Shown in pieces: positions 53,754 through 62,211 of a stretch of DNA of 64,000 bases. Within the stretch, counting starts at the first letter, position 1. Each line of letters starts with the position of its first letter. Both the position numbers and the translations under genes were made by a program. The notes beneath the pieces are model-generated. The model was not told the origin of the DNA. It was given only the letters and a program-made list of their open reading frames with translations, and did no database searches. Origin of the DNA: Burkholderia cenocepacia (GTDB lineage Bacteria; Pseudomonadota; Gammaproteobacteria; Burkholderiales; Burkholderiaceae); assembly GCF_014211915.1 (NCBI RefSeq), contig NZ_CP060040.1:2728001-2792000 (forward strand). The letters are read 5' to 3'.

Positions 53754-55064
53754 GTGAACGCTACCGACACCCTGGACCCCGCGTCCGCCGAAGAACAGCG
53801 CATCATGTCGAAGATGGCGCGGCGCCTGCTGCCCATCCTCGTCGTGATGTTCCTGATCGCGTTCATCGACCGGCAGAACGTCGGTTTCGCGAAACTGCAG
53901 ATGGTGCACAGCCTCGGCATGACGGAAGCCGCGTTCGGGCTCGCGTCGTCGCTGTTCTTCATCGGCTACCTGCTGTTCGAGGTGCCGAGCACGCTCGCGC
54001 TGCATCGCTACGGCGCGCGCGTGTGGCTCGCGCGGATCATGCTGACGTGGGGGCTCATCACGGTGCTGATGGGCTTCACGACGTCGATGCCGGCGTTCTG
54101 CTCGCTGCGCTTCGTGCTCGGCATCGCCGAGGCCGGCTTCTATCCGGGTGTGATCTATTACCTGACGCTGTGGTTTCCGCAGAGCTACCGCGCGAAGGTG
54201 CTCGGCATCTTCACGCTCGGCAGCGCGCTCGCGAACATGCTCGGCTCGCTGGTCGGCGGCGTGCTGCTGAGCCTGAACGGCGTGTGGGGGCTCGCGGGCT
54301 GGCAGTGGGTGTTCGTCGCGACGGGTATTCCGGCCGTGGTCGTCGCGATCGTCGTGTTCCGCGTGCTGCCCGCATCGTTTCGCGAAGCGCGGTTCCTCGA
54401 CGAGCGCGAGAAGCAGATCGTCGCGGCCGCGCTGGAGCGCGAGAAGCCGGCGCAGGCCGAGCACGGTCAGCCGTGGAAGGCGCTGCTCGATCCGCGCGTG
54501 ATGCTGTTCGCGGCGACCTACATGCTGATGTCGACGTCGTTGTACGGCGTCACGTACTGGCTGCCGACGATCGTGAAATCGTTCGGCGTGTCGAGCACGA
54601 CGAACGGGTTCCTGAGCATGCTGCCGTGGGCGCTCGCGGTGGTGCTGCTGGTGTGGCTGCCGTCGAAGCTGCGCCGTGCGAAGAGCATCCTGCGCACGAT
54701 CGCGATCGTCGCGGCGCTCGGCGCGCTCGGTTTTCTGCTGAGCCTCGTGCTGCCGTCGACGCCGCTGCGCTTCGTCGCGCTCGTGCTCGGCGGCGCGTGC
54801 ATCCCGCTGCTGTATCCGTGCTTCTGGTCGATGCCGCCGCGCTATTTCACCGGCGCGCGGGCGGCCGCGAGCGTCGCGGCGATCAACTCGATCGGCAACC
54901 TCGGCGGCTTCTTCAGCCAGAACCTGATGCCGTTCGCGGGCAAGGTGACGGGCACCGCTTTCGGGCCCATGATCGTGCCGATCGTGTGCCTCGCGCTGCT
55001 CGGCGTCGGCGCGCTGGTCGCGTGGACGTGCTCGGAGCGGGGGATGGTGGCGGCGCGGGCGTGA
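53754..55064 (+). CDS. MFS transporter, anion:cation symporter (ACS) type
   Basis: 436 residues from a GTG at 53754 (AAGGAG upstream). Twelve predicted membrane segments. The start RRLLPILVVMFLIAFIDRQNVGFAKLQM and GIAEAGFYPGVIYYLTLWFPQSYRAK are hallmarks of the ACS branch (tartrate, phthalate, hexuronate). Likely co-regulated with the binding protein by the adjacent two-component system. Substrate probably an organic acid. Confidence 0.85.
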   Translation: MNATDTLDPASAEEQRIMSKMARRLLPILVVMFLIAFIDRQNVGFAKLQMVHSLGMTEAAFGLASSLFFIGYLLFEVPSTLALHRYGARVWLARIMLTWGLITVLMGFTTSMPAFCSLRFVLGIAEAGFYPGVIYYLTLWFPQSYRAKVLGIFTLGSALANMLGSLVGGVLLSLNGVWGLAGWQWVFVATGIPAVVVAIVVFRVLPASFREARFLDEREKQIVAAALEREKPAQAEHGQPWKALLDPRVMLFAATYMLMSTSLYGVTYWLPTIVKSFGVSSTTNGFLSMLPWALAVVLLVWLPSKLRRAKSILRTIAIVAALGALGFLLSLVLPSTPLRFVALVLGGACIPLLYPCFWSMPPRYFTGARAAASVAAINSIGNLGGFFSQNLMPFAGKVTGTAFGPMIVPIVCLALLGVGALVAWTCSERGMVAARA

Positions 55065-55137
55065 TGGGGCCGGCTTGGCCCGGGATACGTGGGTTAGGCC
55101 GAATGGCTGACTGCACGCGAAAAAGTGAGTGTGCTAC

Positions 55138-55161
55138 CATGCATTACATATGTAATACATG
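55138..55161. promoter_or_regulatory. Palindromic operator of the first toxin-antitoxin module
   Basis: ATTACATATGTAAT is a perfect 14-base palindrome, extended to 24 bases (55138-55161, CATG ends) with one mismatched pair. It lies 9 bases upstream of the antitoxin ATG. Typical of autoregulation by an antitoxin or toxin-antitoxin complex. Confidence 0.75.
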
Positions 55162-55170
55162 GAGTGTGCG

Positions 55171-55446
55171 ATGAAAACCGCGACCATGCCGGCGCTGCGT
55201 GTCGATCCGCAATTGCGGGAGGAGGCAGAGTCGGTCCTTGAGGAAAACGAGACGTTGTCTGCGTTCATGGAGTCGGCGCTGCGCGACGGGATCGCGCGTC
55301 GCCGTCTGCAACGCGAGTTTGTAACCCGTGGCCTCGCATCGCGCGACGAGGCGCGTCGTACCGGTGAATACGTCGATGCCGCCGACGTGCAGGCCGAACT
55401 CGAGGGCATGCTGAAGGCTGCGCGTGCAGCGAAGGCGGCTGATTGA
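55171..55446 (+). CDS. Antitoxin, YlcI/YnfO-like
   Basis: 91 residues from the ATG at 55171. N-terminal MKTATMPALRVDPQLREEAESVLEENETLSAFMESALRDGIARR is a ribbon-helix-helix-like DNA-binding segment. The C-terminal tail (EYVDAADVQAELEGMLKAARAAKAAD) is the toxin-neutralising type. The stop overlaps the toxin's TTG start. The palindrome just upstream is its likely operator. Confidence 0.8.
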   Translation: MKTATMPALRVDPQLREEAESVLEENETLSAFMESALRDGIARRRLQREFVTRGLASRDEARRTGEYVDAADVQAELEGMLKAARAAKAAD

Positions 55447-55742
55447 TCTATCGGGTCCGATATACACGTGCGGCCCGTGAGGATCTGGTACGGATGTATC
55501 GATACTTGCTCGAACGTGATGTGGATGCGGCGGCGCGGGCTGTGGACGCGATCGAACAAGGTGTCGCCATGCTCCGCATGTTTCCGTTCACATGCCGCAA
55601 GGTCGATCACGGAAATCCATTTTTGCGCGAGCTGATCGTGTCCTTCGGCACGTCGGGCTATGTCCTGCTGTTCGAGATTGAAGCAGTCGAGCAAGTTACG
55701 ATTTTAGCCGTACGACACCAACGGGAAGATGATTACCACTGA
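55443..55742 (+). CDS. RelE/ParE-family toxin
   Basis: 99 residues from a TTG overlapping the antitoxin stop (TTGA). MIYRVRYTRAAREDLVRMYRYLLERDVDAAARAVDAIEQGVAMLRMFPFTCRKVD follows the ParE/RelE start, and ELIVSFGTSGYVLLFEIEAVEQVTILAVRHQREDDY the ending. ParE-type toxins act on DNA gyrase, RelE-type cleave mRNA; the VLAVRHQRE ending fits the ParE-like group. Translational coupling keeps toxin below antitoxin. Confidence 0.85.
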   Translation: MIYRVRYTRAAREDLVRMYRYLLERDVDAAARAVDAIEQGVAMLRMFPFTCRKVDHGNPFLRELIVSFGTSGYVLLFEIEAVEQVTILAVRHQREDDYH

Positions 55743-55778
55743 TACGTGACGATGCGGTGGTTGTCGTTGCCGCGTTGG

Positions 55779-57575
55779 TCAGCGATTGATCCGCGAATCC
55801 CCGTCCCCGCCATGCGCGACCGCGACGGGCGCCGGCACCCGCGGAATCTCGACCTCGACCGTCGTGCCCTCGCCGAGCGTCGTCGCGATCCGCAGCGTGC
55901 CGCCGACCAGATACGCACGCTCGCGCAACCCCACCAGCCCGAATGAACTCGACTTGCGCGGCACCGCGGGATCGAAGCCCGCGCCGTCGTCGCGTATCGT
56001 CAGCGCGATCGCTTCGCCGCCGCACACGAGTTCGACGTTCGCATGCGACGCGGCCGCGTGCCGGGCGACATTCGCGAGCGCTTCCTGCGCGATGCGGAAC
56101 ACGGCCGTCGCATACGGCTCGTCGAGTTGCAGCTCGGGCGGCTCGACGTGCAGCGCACACGCAATCCCGTGACGGTGCCGAAAATCCTCCACGAGCCATT
56201 GCATCGCCGCCGCGAAGCCGAGATCGTCGAGCATCAGCGGGCGCAGGTCCGACGCGATGCGGCGGGTCGCGGCCACCGCGCCGCGCGCGAGCGCATGCAT
56301 CGCCGCGATCTTGCGTGCCAGCGATGCGTCGTCCTGCGGCACGTGGTCGATCAGCCATTCGAGATCGTTCTTCAGCGTCGCGAGTGTCTGCGCCAATTCG
56401 TCGTGCAGTTCGCGCGCGATGCGGCGCTGCTCGGCTTCGCGCGCGCTGGCGCTGATCGCGGCGATCTCGCGCAGCTCCTCGCGCGAGGCCTGTAGCGCCC
56501 GCTCCGCACGTACGCGCTCCTCGACTTCGCGCCGCAGGTCGCGGTTCGACGCGCTCAGTTGCGCGGTGCGCGCGGCGACGCGCTGTTCGAGCCGTTCGTT
56601 CGCATCGTTCAACTGCGCGCTTTTCTGCACGACGAGCAGATGCTGGTAGCGCGCGCCGGCCAGCGCGCGCACCGTCTGCGCATGCAGCCGGCCGTTCTCG
56701 AACAGCATCGCGAACAGCACGACGCCCGACGCGACGAGACCGTACGCTCGCCCCGCATAGAAGCCGAGATCGAAGCGCCCGTGATTGAGCATCGATGACA
56801 GCGCGATGTCGAACAGCCACGCGACGAGCACCGTCATCACCCACAGGTCGAGCACGGAATGGCGGCGCCGCTGCCGCCACATCAGCATCAGCGCGACGAG
56901 GTTCAAGCCCCAGACGACCGTGATCGCGTTCGTCATCGTCGAGGTCATCCGGTTGCCGCTCATGATGTGCGGCAGCAGGGCGTGGCCGGCGGTCGCGAGC
57001 AGCGCGAGCGCGGCCGTCGCGCCGCCGGCGGCCACGAGGCAGAGGACGACCGGAATCGCCGCACGCCGCTGCGGGGCCGGAGCCGGGCGCCCGCGCGACG
57101 TCGCGCGCAGCAGTGCGTACGCGGCGACCGACAGCGGAAAGCCGCCATGCCAGAACAGGTACAGCCATGCGGTGGTCTGTTCGCCGGCGCCGAGCAGGCC
57201 GGTCGGCGTGAACAGCCCGGGGAAGGTCAGCATGTGCGTGCCGGCCATGAACGCCGTGAACAGGTAGCCGCCCGCCAGCACGAGCAGCGATTTCTCGCGC
57301 AGGATCGCGTACTGGCCGAGCAGCAGGCCGGCCGTCACCATGTCGTTGACGACAATCGCCGACTGGTACACGGGAATGAACGCCCAGCCCGGCGCGAGCG
57401 GCATGGCCGCGAACGGCGCGAGCGCGGCGAAGATCACGGCCGATACGAGTACCGTCGCGAGCGCGAGCCGCCGCTCGCGCCGGCCCGGCGGCAGCGACGA
57501 CATGAACAGACGCGACGTGTCCGGATCGTCGTCGTCCGGCGGTGACGTGGGCGGGAAGCGGAAGGCGGCCGTCAT
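55779..57575 (-). CDS. Membrane sensor histidine kinase (NarL-partner type)
   Basis: 598 residues. About 7-8 predicted membrane segments in the first 300 residues, MASE4-like (LALATVLVSAVIFAALAPFA, GGYLFTAFMAGTHMLTFPGLF). A coiled coil (LNDANERLEQRVAARTAQLSASNRDLRREVEERVRAERALQ) follows. HisKA_3 with phospho-His in EQRRIARELHDELAQTLATLKNDLEW, and ATPase motifs (NVARHAAASHANVEL, DDGAGFDP, FGLVGLRERA). Overlaps the response-regulator stop (ATGA). The membrane sensor suggests a lipophilic, membrane or energy-state signal. Confidence 0.9.
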   Translation of the reverse strand: MTAAFRFPPTSPPDDDDPDTSRLFMSSLPPGRRERRLALATVLVSAVIFAALAPFAAMPLAPGWAFIPVYQSAIVVNDMVTAGLLLGQYAILREKSLLVLAGGYLFTAFMAGTHMLTFPGLFTPTGLLGAGEQTTAWLYLFWHGGFPLSVAAYALLRATSRGRPAPAPQRRAAIPVVLCLVAAGGATAALALLATAGHALLPHIMSGNRMTSTMTNAITVVWGLNLVALMLMWRQRRRHSVLDLWVMTVLVAWLFDIALSSMLNHGRFDLGFYAGRAYGLVASGVVLFAMLFENGRLHAQTVRALAGARYQHLLVVQKSAQLNDANERLEQRVAARTAQLSASNRDLRREVEERVRAERALQASREELREIAAISASAREAEQRRIARELHDELAQTLATLKNDLEWLIDHVPQDDASLARKIAAMHALARGAVAATRRIASDLRPLMLDDLGFAAAMQWLVEDFRHRHGIACALHVEPPELQLDEPYATAVFRIAQEALANVARHAAASHANVELVCGGEAIALTIRDDGAGFDPAVPRKSSSFGLVGLRERAYLVGGTLRIATTLGEGTTVEVEIPRVPAPVAVAHGGDGDSRINR

Positions 57576-58219
57576 GCGTCGTCGTCCCCGAGGTCGAGAT
57601 CGTGGCGCACCGTGTAGCGGACCAGTGCGGCTTCGTGCGGCAGCCCCATTTTCTCGAGGATGCGCGTCTTGTACGTGCTGACCGTCTTCGTGCTCAGCGC
57701 GAGTTCGGACGCGATCCGCGTGACGGTCTGACCCGCGACGATGCGGCGCATCACGTCGAACTCGCGCGCCGACAGCCGTTCGTGCGGCAGCGCCTGAGCC
57801 GGCGCGCGCAGCGTGTGGGCGAGGCTTTCCGCCGCGGACGAGCTCACGTAGACCCCGCCTGCCGCCACCTTGCCGACGGCTTCGACGAGTTCGGCCGTCG
57901 CACTGTCCTTCGTCAGGTAGCCGGTGGCGCCGGCCTTGAACGCGCGTGCCGCGTACTGCGCTTCCGCGTGCATCGTCAGCACCAGCGTGCGCAGCGACGG
58001 CGCCTGGCGCTTGACCAGCCGGATCAGCTCGATGCCGGTCGGCGCGGGCATCGACAGGTCGAGCAGCAGCACGTCGGCGGCCGCGCGCTTGGCCAGCGCG
58101 AGCGTGCCCGAGCCGTCGCTCGCCTCGCCGACGATCTCGAAACCGCCGGCCCGCTCCAGGATGTGACGCAGTCCGTCCCGCATGACTGCGTGATCGTCAG
58201 CCAGAATTACCCTGATCAT
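57572..58219 (-). CDS. NarL/LuxR-type response regulator
   Basis: 215 residues. Receiver with ADDH acidic pair, phospho-acceptor D54 in VLLLDLSMPAPTG, and K in GYLTKDS. LuxR-type HTH near the C-terminus (LSAREFDVMRRIVAGQTVTRIASELALSTKTVSTYKTRILEKMGL). Upstream gene of a two-gene operon with the kinase at 55779-57575. Targets are unknown; no adjacent operon is an obvious candidate. Confidence 0.95.
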   Translation of the reverse strand: MIRVILADDHAVMRDGLRHILERAGGFEIVGEASDGSGTLALAKRAAADVLLLDLSMPAPTGIELIRLVKRQAPSLRTLVLTMHAEAQYAARAFKAGATGYLTKDSATAELVEAVGKVAAGGVYVSSSAAESLAHTLRAPAQALPHERLSAREFDVMRRIVAGQTVTRIASELALSTKTVSTYKTRILEKMGLPHEAALVRYTVRHDLDLGDDDA

Positions 58220-58550
58220 CTTCCAGCGATCCTCTTCGGGATGACGCCGCGCGTTGCTGTCGTTGCTGTCCGGGTGTCGCCGCGGCCGTTCTTCTGATCA
58301 ATATATGCGCCCGATCCCGAAAAAGGTACTCGTTCGCGAAATTTTCGGGAGTGTTGAGTGCGGAATGTGCGCTGAAACGAAATAATCGGCAGGAAAGGGT
58401 ACGGTGTGGCGCGCAGGTGGAACAGGGTATTCCCGGGTACCTTTGCCGCCGCCGCGAGCCGATGCGGCCTCGCCGGAACCGCGCCGCGAGCCGTTGCGAT
58501 TCGGGACTAAACTGGTGCCCGATGCCACCACTCGAACCAGGAGCCCTGCA
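58220..58550. other. 331-base intergenic gap with a CCCGAAAA inverted repeat
   Basis: No gene is supported. CCCGAAAA (58316-58323) and TTTTCGGG (58342-58349) form an 8-base inverted repeat with an 18-base spacer inside an AT-rich patch (GATCAATATATGCGCC before it). The region must hold the response-regulator promoter (minus strand) and that of 58551 (plus strand); no clear -35/-10 pair was found. Confidence 0.45.
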
Positions 58551-59003
58551 ATGATCGACCTTGCCGATATCCTGCCGTCCGCACTGCCCGCCGCGGTCGC
58601 CTGGGCCGAGGCGGAGGCCGCGCGCGGGCTCGCGCAGGGCGCGCCGCTGACGCCGGCGCAAGCCGACGACGCGCGCACGGTGGGCGTCGCGCAGCCGGAC
58701 CGGATTCGCGTGATGGCGGTCGACCGCATGCCGTTTCCAGACACGCCGACGCTGGCCGCGATCGCCCGCGACTCCGGGCTGCTGGCGTCCGGGACGATCG
58801 GCCTCACGCTCGGTCATGCGGTGTACGTGCTGCGCGGGCACGACACGCGCCGCCTGCTGACCCACGAATTCAGGCATGTCCATCAATACGAGGCTGCCGG
58901 CTCGATCGGCGCGTTTCTTGCGCGCTATCTACGGGAGATCGCGACGGTCGGCTATCACGACGCGCCGCTCGAGGCCGACGCGCGGCAGCACGAGTTCGAC
59001 TGA
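58551..59003 (+). CDS. Small HExxH-containing hypothetical protein (150 aa)
   Basis: 150 residues from the ATG at 58551 (AGGAG upstream). LLTHEFRHVHQYEAAGSIGAFLARYLREIATVGYHDAPLEADARQHE: HEFRH matches the zinc-peptidase HExxH, followed by VHQYE and APLEADA, a pattern shared with DUF4157-like zinc metallopeptidases whose third ligand is a Glu downstream. The N-terminal half (DDARTVGVAQPDRIRVMAVDRMPFP) is not recognised. No signal peptide. Could be a predicted cytoplasmic metalloprotease-like enzyme. Followed after 115 bases by the DedA fusion gene. Confidence 0.65.
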   Translation: MIDLADILPSALPAAVAWAEAEAARGLAQGAPLTPAQADDARTVGVAQPDRIRVMAVDRMPFPDTPTLAAIARDSGLLASGTIGLTLGHAVYVLRGHDTRRLLTHEFRHVHQYEAAGSIGAFLARYLREIATVGYHDAPLEADARQHEFD

Positions 59004-59118
59004 CCCAGCCTGCTGACCTCCGACGCTGGCGCGAGCCTGCGCATGTCGCGATGAACGTATCCAATGCCCTTGCCGGCCCGGTAGTCGCGCACCGGGCCGC
59101 ACCGTCCGGGAGGGTGCA

Positions 59119-61137
59119 ATGAGCGACACGATCCATGCATGGATCGGCGCGATCGGCGCGCATCCGCTGCTCGTGCTGGCGATCGTGTTCGTGGCCGCCT
59201 GCGCCGAGGCGATCGCGCTGGTCGGCACGATCGTGCCGGCCGGCGCCGTGATGTTCGCGGCCGGCGCGCTGATCGGCGCGGGCGCGCTCGACGCATGGGC
59301 GACGATCGGCGTCGCGGCCGTCGGCGCGGTGATCGGTGACGGGATCAGTTACGAACTCGGCCGGCATTACCGCGGGATGATCCGCAACGCGTGGGCGCGC
59401 TTCGGTTATGCGACCGCCTACGCGCGCGGCGAGGAATTCGTGCTGCGTCACGGCATGAAGAGCATCGTGCTCGCGCGCTTTCTCGCGCCGGTGCGGGCGG
59501 TCGTGCCGGTCGTCGTCGGCTGCGCGACGCTGCCGCGCCGGTCGTTCTATCCGGTCAACGTGATCTCCGCACTCGTGTGGGCGCCCGTGCACGTCGCGCC
59601 CGGCATCCTGTTCGGCGCGTCGGCCGCGCTGGCCGCGGCGATCAGCGTGCGGGTCGCCGCGATCCTGCTGGTCGTGGCCGGGCTGGTCGCGCTCGTATGG
59701 ATCGGCGTGCGCGTCGCGCTGCGGCGTGGCTGGCCGTTGCTGCGCCGCGCGCTCGTCGAAACCGTGCATGCATGCGCGCGCCGCTGGCCGCGATTCGGCG
59801 CGCGGCTGCACGACGGGATCGCGTACCTGCGCGGGCTGCCCGGCGCGGTGCCCGTGCTCGCGCTGCTTTTCATCGGCTGCGTGTGGCTGTTCGCGGGGAT
59901 CGTGCAGGACGTCGTCGCGAACGATCCGCTGATGCACGCGGACATTGCGCTATATGCGTTTCTGCAGAACCTGCGCACGCCACCCGGCGACGCCGTGATG
60001 AGCGCGCTCGCCGTGCTGCATGGGCACGACACAGGGCTGATCGTCGCGGCCGCGTTTCTCGTGTGGCTGATGATCCATCGCTGCTGGCTCACGGCTGCCT
60101 GGTGGCTCGCGACGATCGGTGTCGCCGTTGCGCTCGTGCCGGTGTTCGGCGCGAGCGTGCCCGGCGCGACGCCCGCGAGCCTGCCGCCCGGCGCGCTGCA
60201 CGTGGCGCTGCCCGACGCCGACGCCGCGTTCGCGATCCTCGCGAGCAGCGGCCTCGGCTGGGCGCTCACGCGCGACCGGCCCGCGCTGTGGCGCATACCG
60301 GTCGTGACGGCGGTCGTGCTGTGGATCGTGCTCGGCGGCTTCGCGCGACTGTACGTCGGCGATACCTGGTTGTCGGGTCTGCTGGGCGGATGGAGTCTCG
60401 GGCTCGCATGGTTCGCGTTGCTCGCCGGCGCCTATGCGTACTGGCGTGTGCGCGAGCACGTGCAGCCCAGAGGCGCGCTCGTCGCGGTCGTCGTCGTTCT
60501 GGCGACGGCCGGCGTATGGACGGTTCCCGCGCAATGGCAGCTCGATCGCGCGGCGCGTCCGCATGTCGGCGACGTGGTCGCGATGACCGTCGACCAGTGG
60601 CTGCGCGGCGGGTGGCAGCGCGTGCCGACGCGGCGCACCGAGATCGGCGGCGATCGCGAGGAATATCTGCCGCTGCAATGGAGCGCGACGTCGGACACGC
60701 TCGATCGCCATCTCGCGCAGGCCGGCTGGCAGCGCGCGACGCCGTGGACGCCGGCCACCGCGCTGCGCTGGCTGTTGCCGCAGGCGCCGGCCGACACGCT
60801 GCCCGTGCTGCCGCGCTATACGCATGGCGAAAGCACGCGGCGCGTGTTCGTCCGCGTCGATTCGGCGCACCCGGAAAGCCGCTTCGTGCTGCGGTTGTGG
60901 CGCTATCCGTACGTGTTGCAGGATGCGCTCGGCATGCGGCCGCTGTGGTACGGCGCGCTGTATCGCGAGACGCTGCGCCGGCCGGCGCGGCTGATGACGT
61001 TCGTGCGCTCGACGACGATCGACGATGCGGCGGCGATCGCGCACGGGCTGGCGGTGGAGCCGACGATCGCGCATCGGCCGGCGGGGATGGCGGCCGCGCC
61101 GGACGCGATGCTGCTCGTGTGGATGGTCCAGCCGTGA
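59119..61137 (+). CDS. DedA-PAP2-LssY fusion protein
   Basis: 672 residues. Residues 1-200: DedA domain (ACAEAIALVGTIVPAGAVMFAAGALI and FARFLAP-type LARFLAPVRAVVPVVVGCA). Residues about 250-450: PAP2-like six-helix region. Residues about 470-672: soluble LssY C-terminal-like domain (RRTEIGGDREEYLPLQW, RVFVRVDSAHPESRFVLRLW). The PAP2 active-site motifs look lost: LHVALPDADAAFAI stands where PSGH should be, and GFARLYVGDTWLSGLLGG lacks the catalytic Ser-Arg and His of SRxxLGxHW. Inner-membrane protein, possibly of lipid or polyprenyl-phosphate transport. Confidence 0.8.
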   Translation: MSDTIHAWIGAIGAHPLLVLAIVFVAACAEAIALVGTIVPAGAVMFAAGALIGAGALDAWATIGVAAVGAVIGDGISYELGRHYRGMIRNAWARFGYATAYARGEEFVLRHGMKSIVLARFLAPVRAVVPVVVGCATLPRRSFYPVNVISALVWAPVHVAPGILFGASAALAAAISVRVAAILLVVAGLVALVWIGVRVALRRGWPLLRRALVETVHACARRWPRFGARLHDGIAYLRGLPGAVPVLALLFIGCVWLFAGIVQDVVANDPLMHADIALYAFLQNLRTPPGDAVMSALAVLHGHDTGLIVAAAFLVWLMIHRCWLTAAWWLATIGVAVALVPVFGASVPGATPASLPPGALHVALPDADAAFAILASSGLGWALTRDRPALWRIPVVTAVVLWIVLGGFARLYVGDTWLSGLLGGWSLGLAWFALLAGAYAYWRVREHVQPRGALVAVVVVLATAGVWTVPAQWQLDRAARPHVGDVVAMTVDQWLRGGWQRVPTRRTEIGGDREEYLPLQWSATSDTLDRHLAQAGWQRATPWTPATALRWLLPQAPADTLPVLPRYTHGESTRRVFVRVDSAHPESRFVLRLWRYPYVLQDALGMRPLWYGALYRETLRRPARLMTFVRSTTIDDAAAIAHGLAVEPTIAHRPAGMAAAPDAMLLVWMVQP

Positions 61138-61161
61138 GGGAGCCCGCGCGCTGTGCGCCCG

Positions 61162-61491
61162 TTACGCGTGCGACGGCTGCGCGGGAACGACGGACAGGCG
61201 CAGGCCGACCGTCTTGAGCACCGCGAGCAGGGTTTTCAGCGTCGGGTTGCCGTTCGGGGACAGCGTGCGATACAGCGATTCGCGGCTGATGCCGGCTTCG
61301 GCCGCGACGGCGCCGAGCCCGCCATACGCTTCCGCGACCGTGCGCAGCGCGAGCAGGCCGGCCGCACGGTTGTCGGGATCGTCGAGCGATTCCATCGCGA
61401 CGCGCAAATAGGCGACCGCGAGCTCGCGATCGGCGCCGAGTTCGGCGACTTCCGCATCGTGGTGCGATACCGCGCCTTTGAGCTTGTTCAT
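61162..61491 (-). CDS. Antitoxin, HigA-like addiction-module antidote
   Basis: 109 residues from the ATG at 61491. HTH of the lambda-repressor-like type (AVAAEAGISRESLYRTLSPNGNPTLKTLLAVLKTVGLRLSVV) near the C-terminus. Downstream of, and overlapping by 4 bases, the toxin gene; toxin-first order is usual for this family (putative addiction-module antidote group). Confidence 0.85.
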   Translation of the reverse strand: MNKLKGAVSHHDAEVAELGADRELAVAYLRVAMESLDDPDNRAAGLLALRTVAEAYGGLGAVAAEAGISRESLYRTLSPNGNPTLKTLLAVLKTVGLRLSVVPAQPSHA

Positions 61492-61820
61492 GTTTGCCTC
61501 CGTTTCCAGTTCGACCAGTGTTCCCTGGCGCGCCTGATGTCGTCGGGTTGACTCGCCTTGTCGCCGCCGGACAGCAGCAGCACCAACGCGCTGCCGTGCC
61601 GGCCGAAGTACACGCGGTAGCCGGCGCCGACGTGGACGCGCGGTTCGATCACACCTTCGCCAACCGGCTCGCAATCGCCGAAGTTGCCGGTCTGCACGCG
61701 GCGCAGGCGCTCGCGAATCCGCGCCTGCGCGGGCTTGTCACGGACGGCCTTCAGCCATTCGGTGAAAGGCTCGCGACCGTCGTCGCGCTGATAGCGAAGG
61801 AGTTCGAACTTGGCGAGCAT
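61488..61820 (-). CDS. Toxin of the RelE/HigB-like (Gp49) family
   Basis: 110 residues. MLAKFELLRYQRDDGREPFTEWLKAVRDKPAQARIRERLRRVQTGNFGDCEPVGEGVIEPRVHVGAGYRVYFGRHGSALVLLLSGGDKASQPDDIRRARE matches the putative addiction-module killer family. Start codon at 61820 lies at the edge of a palindromic operator and lacks a ribosome site, so translation may be leaderless. It precedes its antitoxin and overlaps it by 4 bases. Confidence 0.8.
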   Translation of the reverse strand: MLAKFELLRYQRDDGREPFTEWLKAVRDKPAQARIRERLRRVQTGNFGDCEPVGEGVIEPRVHVGAGYRVYFGRHGSALVLLLSGGDKASQPDDIRRAREHWSNWKRRQT

Positions 61821-61839
61821 TGTAACTTATAAGCTACAA
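61820..61839. promoter_or_regulatory. Palindromic operator at the second toxin-antitoxin module
   Basis: TTGTAACTTATAAGCTACAA (61820-61839) is a near-perfect 20-base palindrome with a single mismatched pair. It abuts the toxin start codon on the minus strand. TATAAG in its centre could also serve as a -10 element, with transcription beginning near the start codon. Confidence 0.65.
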
Positions 61840-62211
61840 AAAAGGTAGTGGGAACGAAGCGGTTGGCATCGCAATGGTTTAGAGGCCGACACGCATACGG
61901 CGTCTTCATGGTCGGGATATCAGGGCGTGGTGCGGGCTTCCCGGACGACGATCATTCTTTCATCCGGGATGGCGCATGACGATTCGGCCAAATGGCCGGC
62001 TGTCGATGGCGTGAGGAGAGGAGACGCACCCCGAGACGTGGAGCGTGAGGGAATGAATGATGGGCGGAAAATCCGCCGGCAGACTGTGTGAATTACTGCT
62101 TCGCCGGCGCGGCCGTCGCGATCTTGGGTGGTTGTCGGCCCGGCGTCGCTTCGTTGCAAGCGGACACGACGATCGGACACGTGTCGATCGTCGTGCGTCC
62201 TCGTTTCATCG
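61840..62211. other. 372-base gap, no gene supported
   Basis: A GTG-initiated plus-strand frame at 62088 begins with a hydrophobic stretch and ILGGC, lipoprotein-like, but it continues for 300 residues antisense to the hydrolase gene with arginine-rich shadow composition; not accepted. No promoter or terminator for the neighbouring genes could be placed with confidence. Confidence 0.4.
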
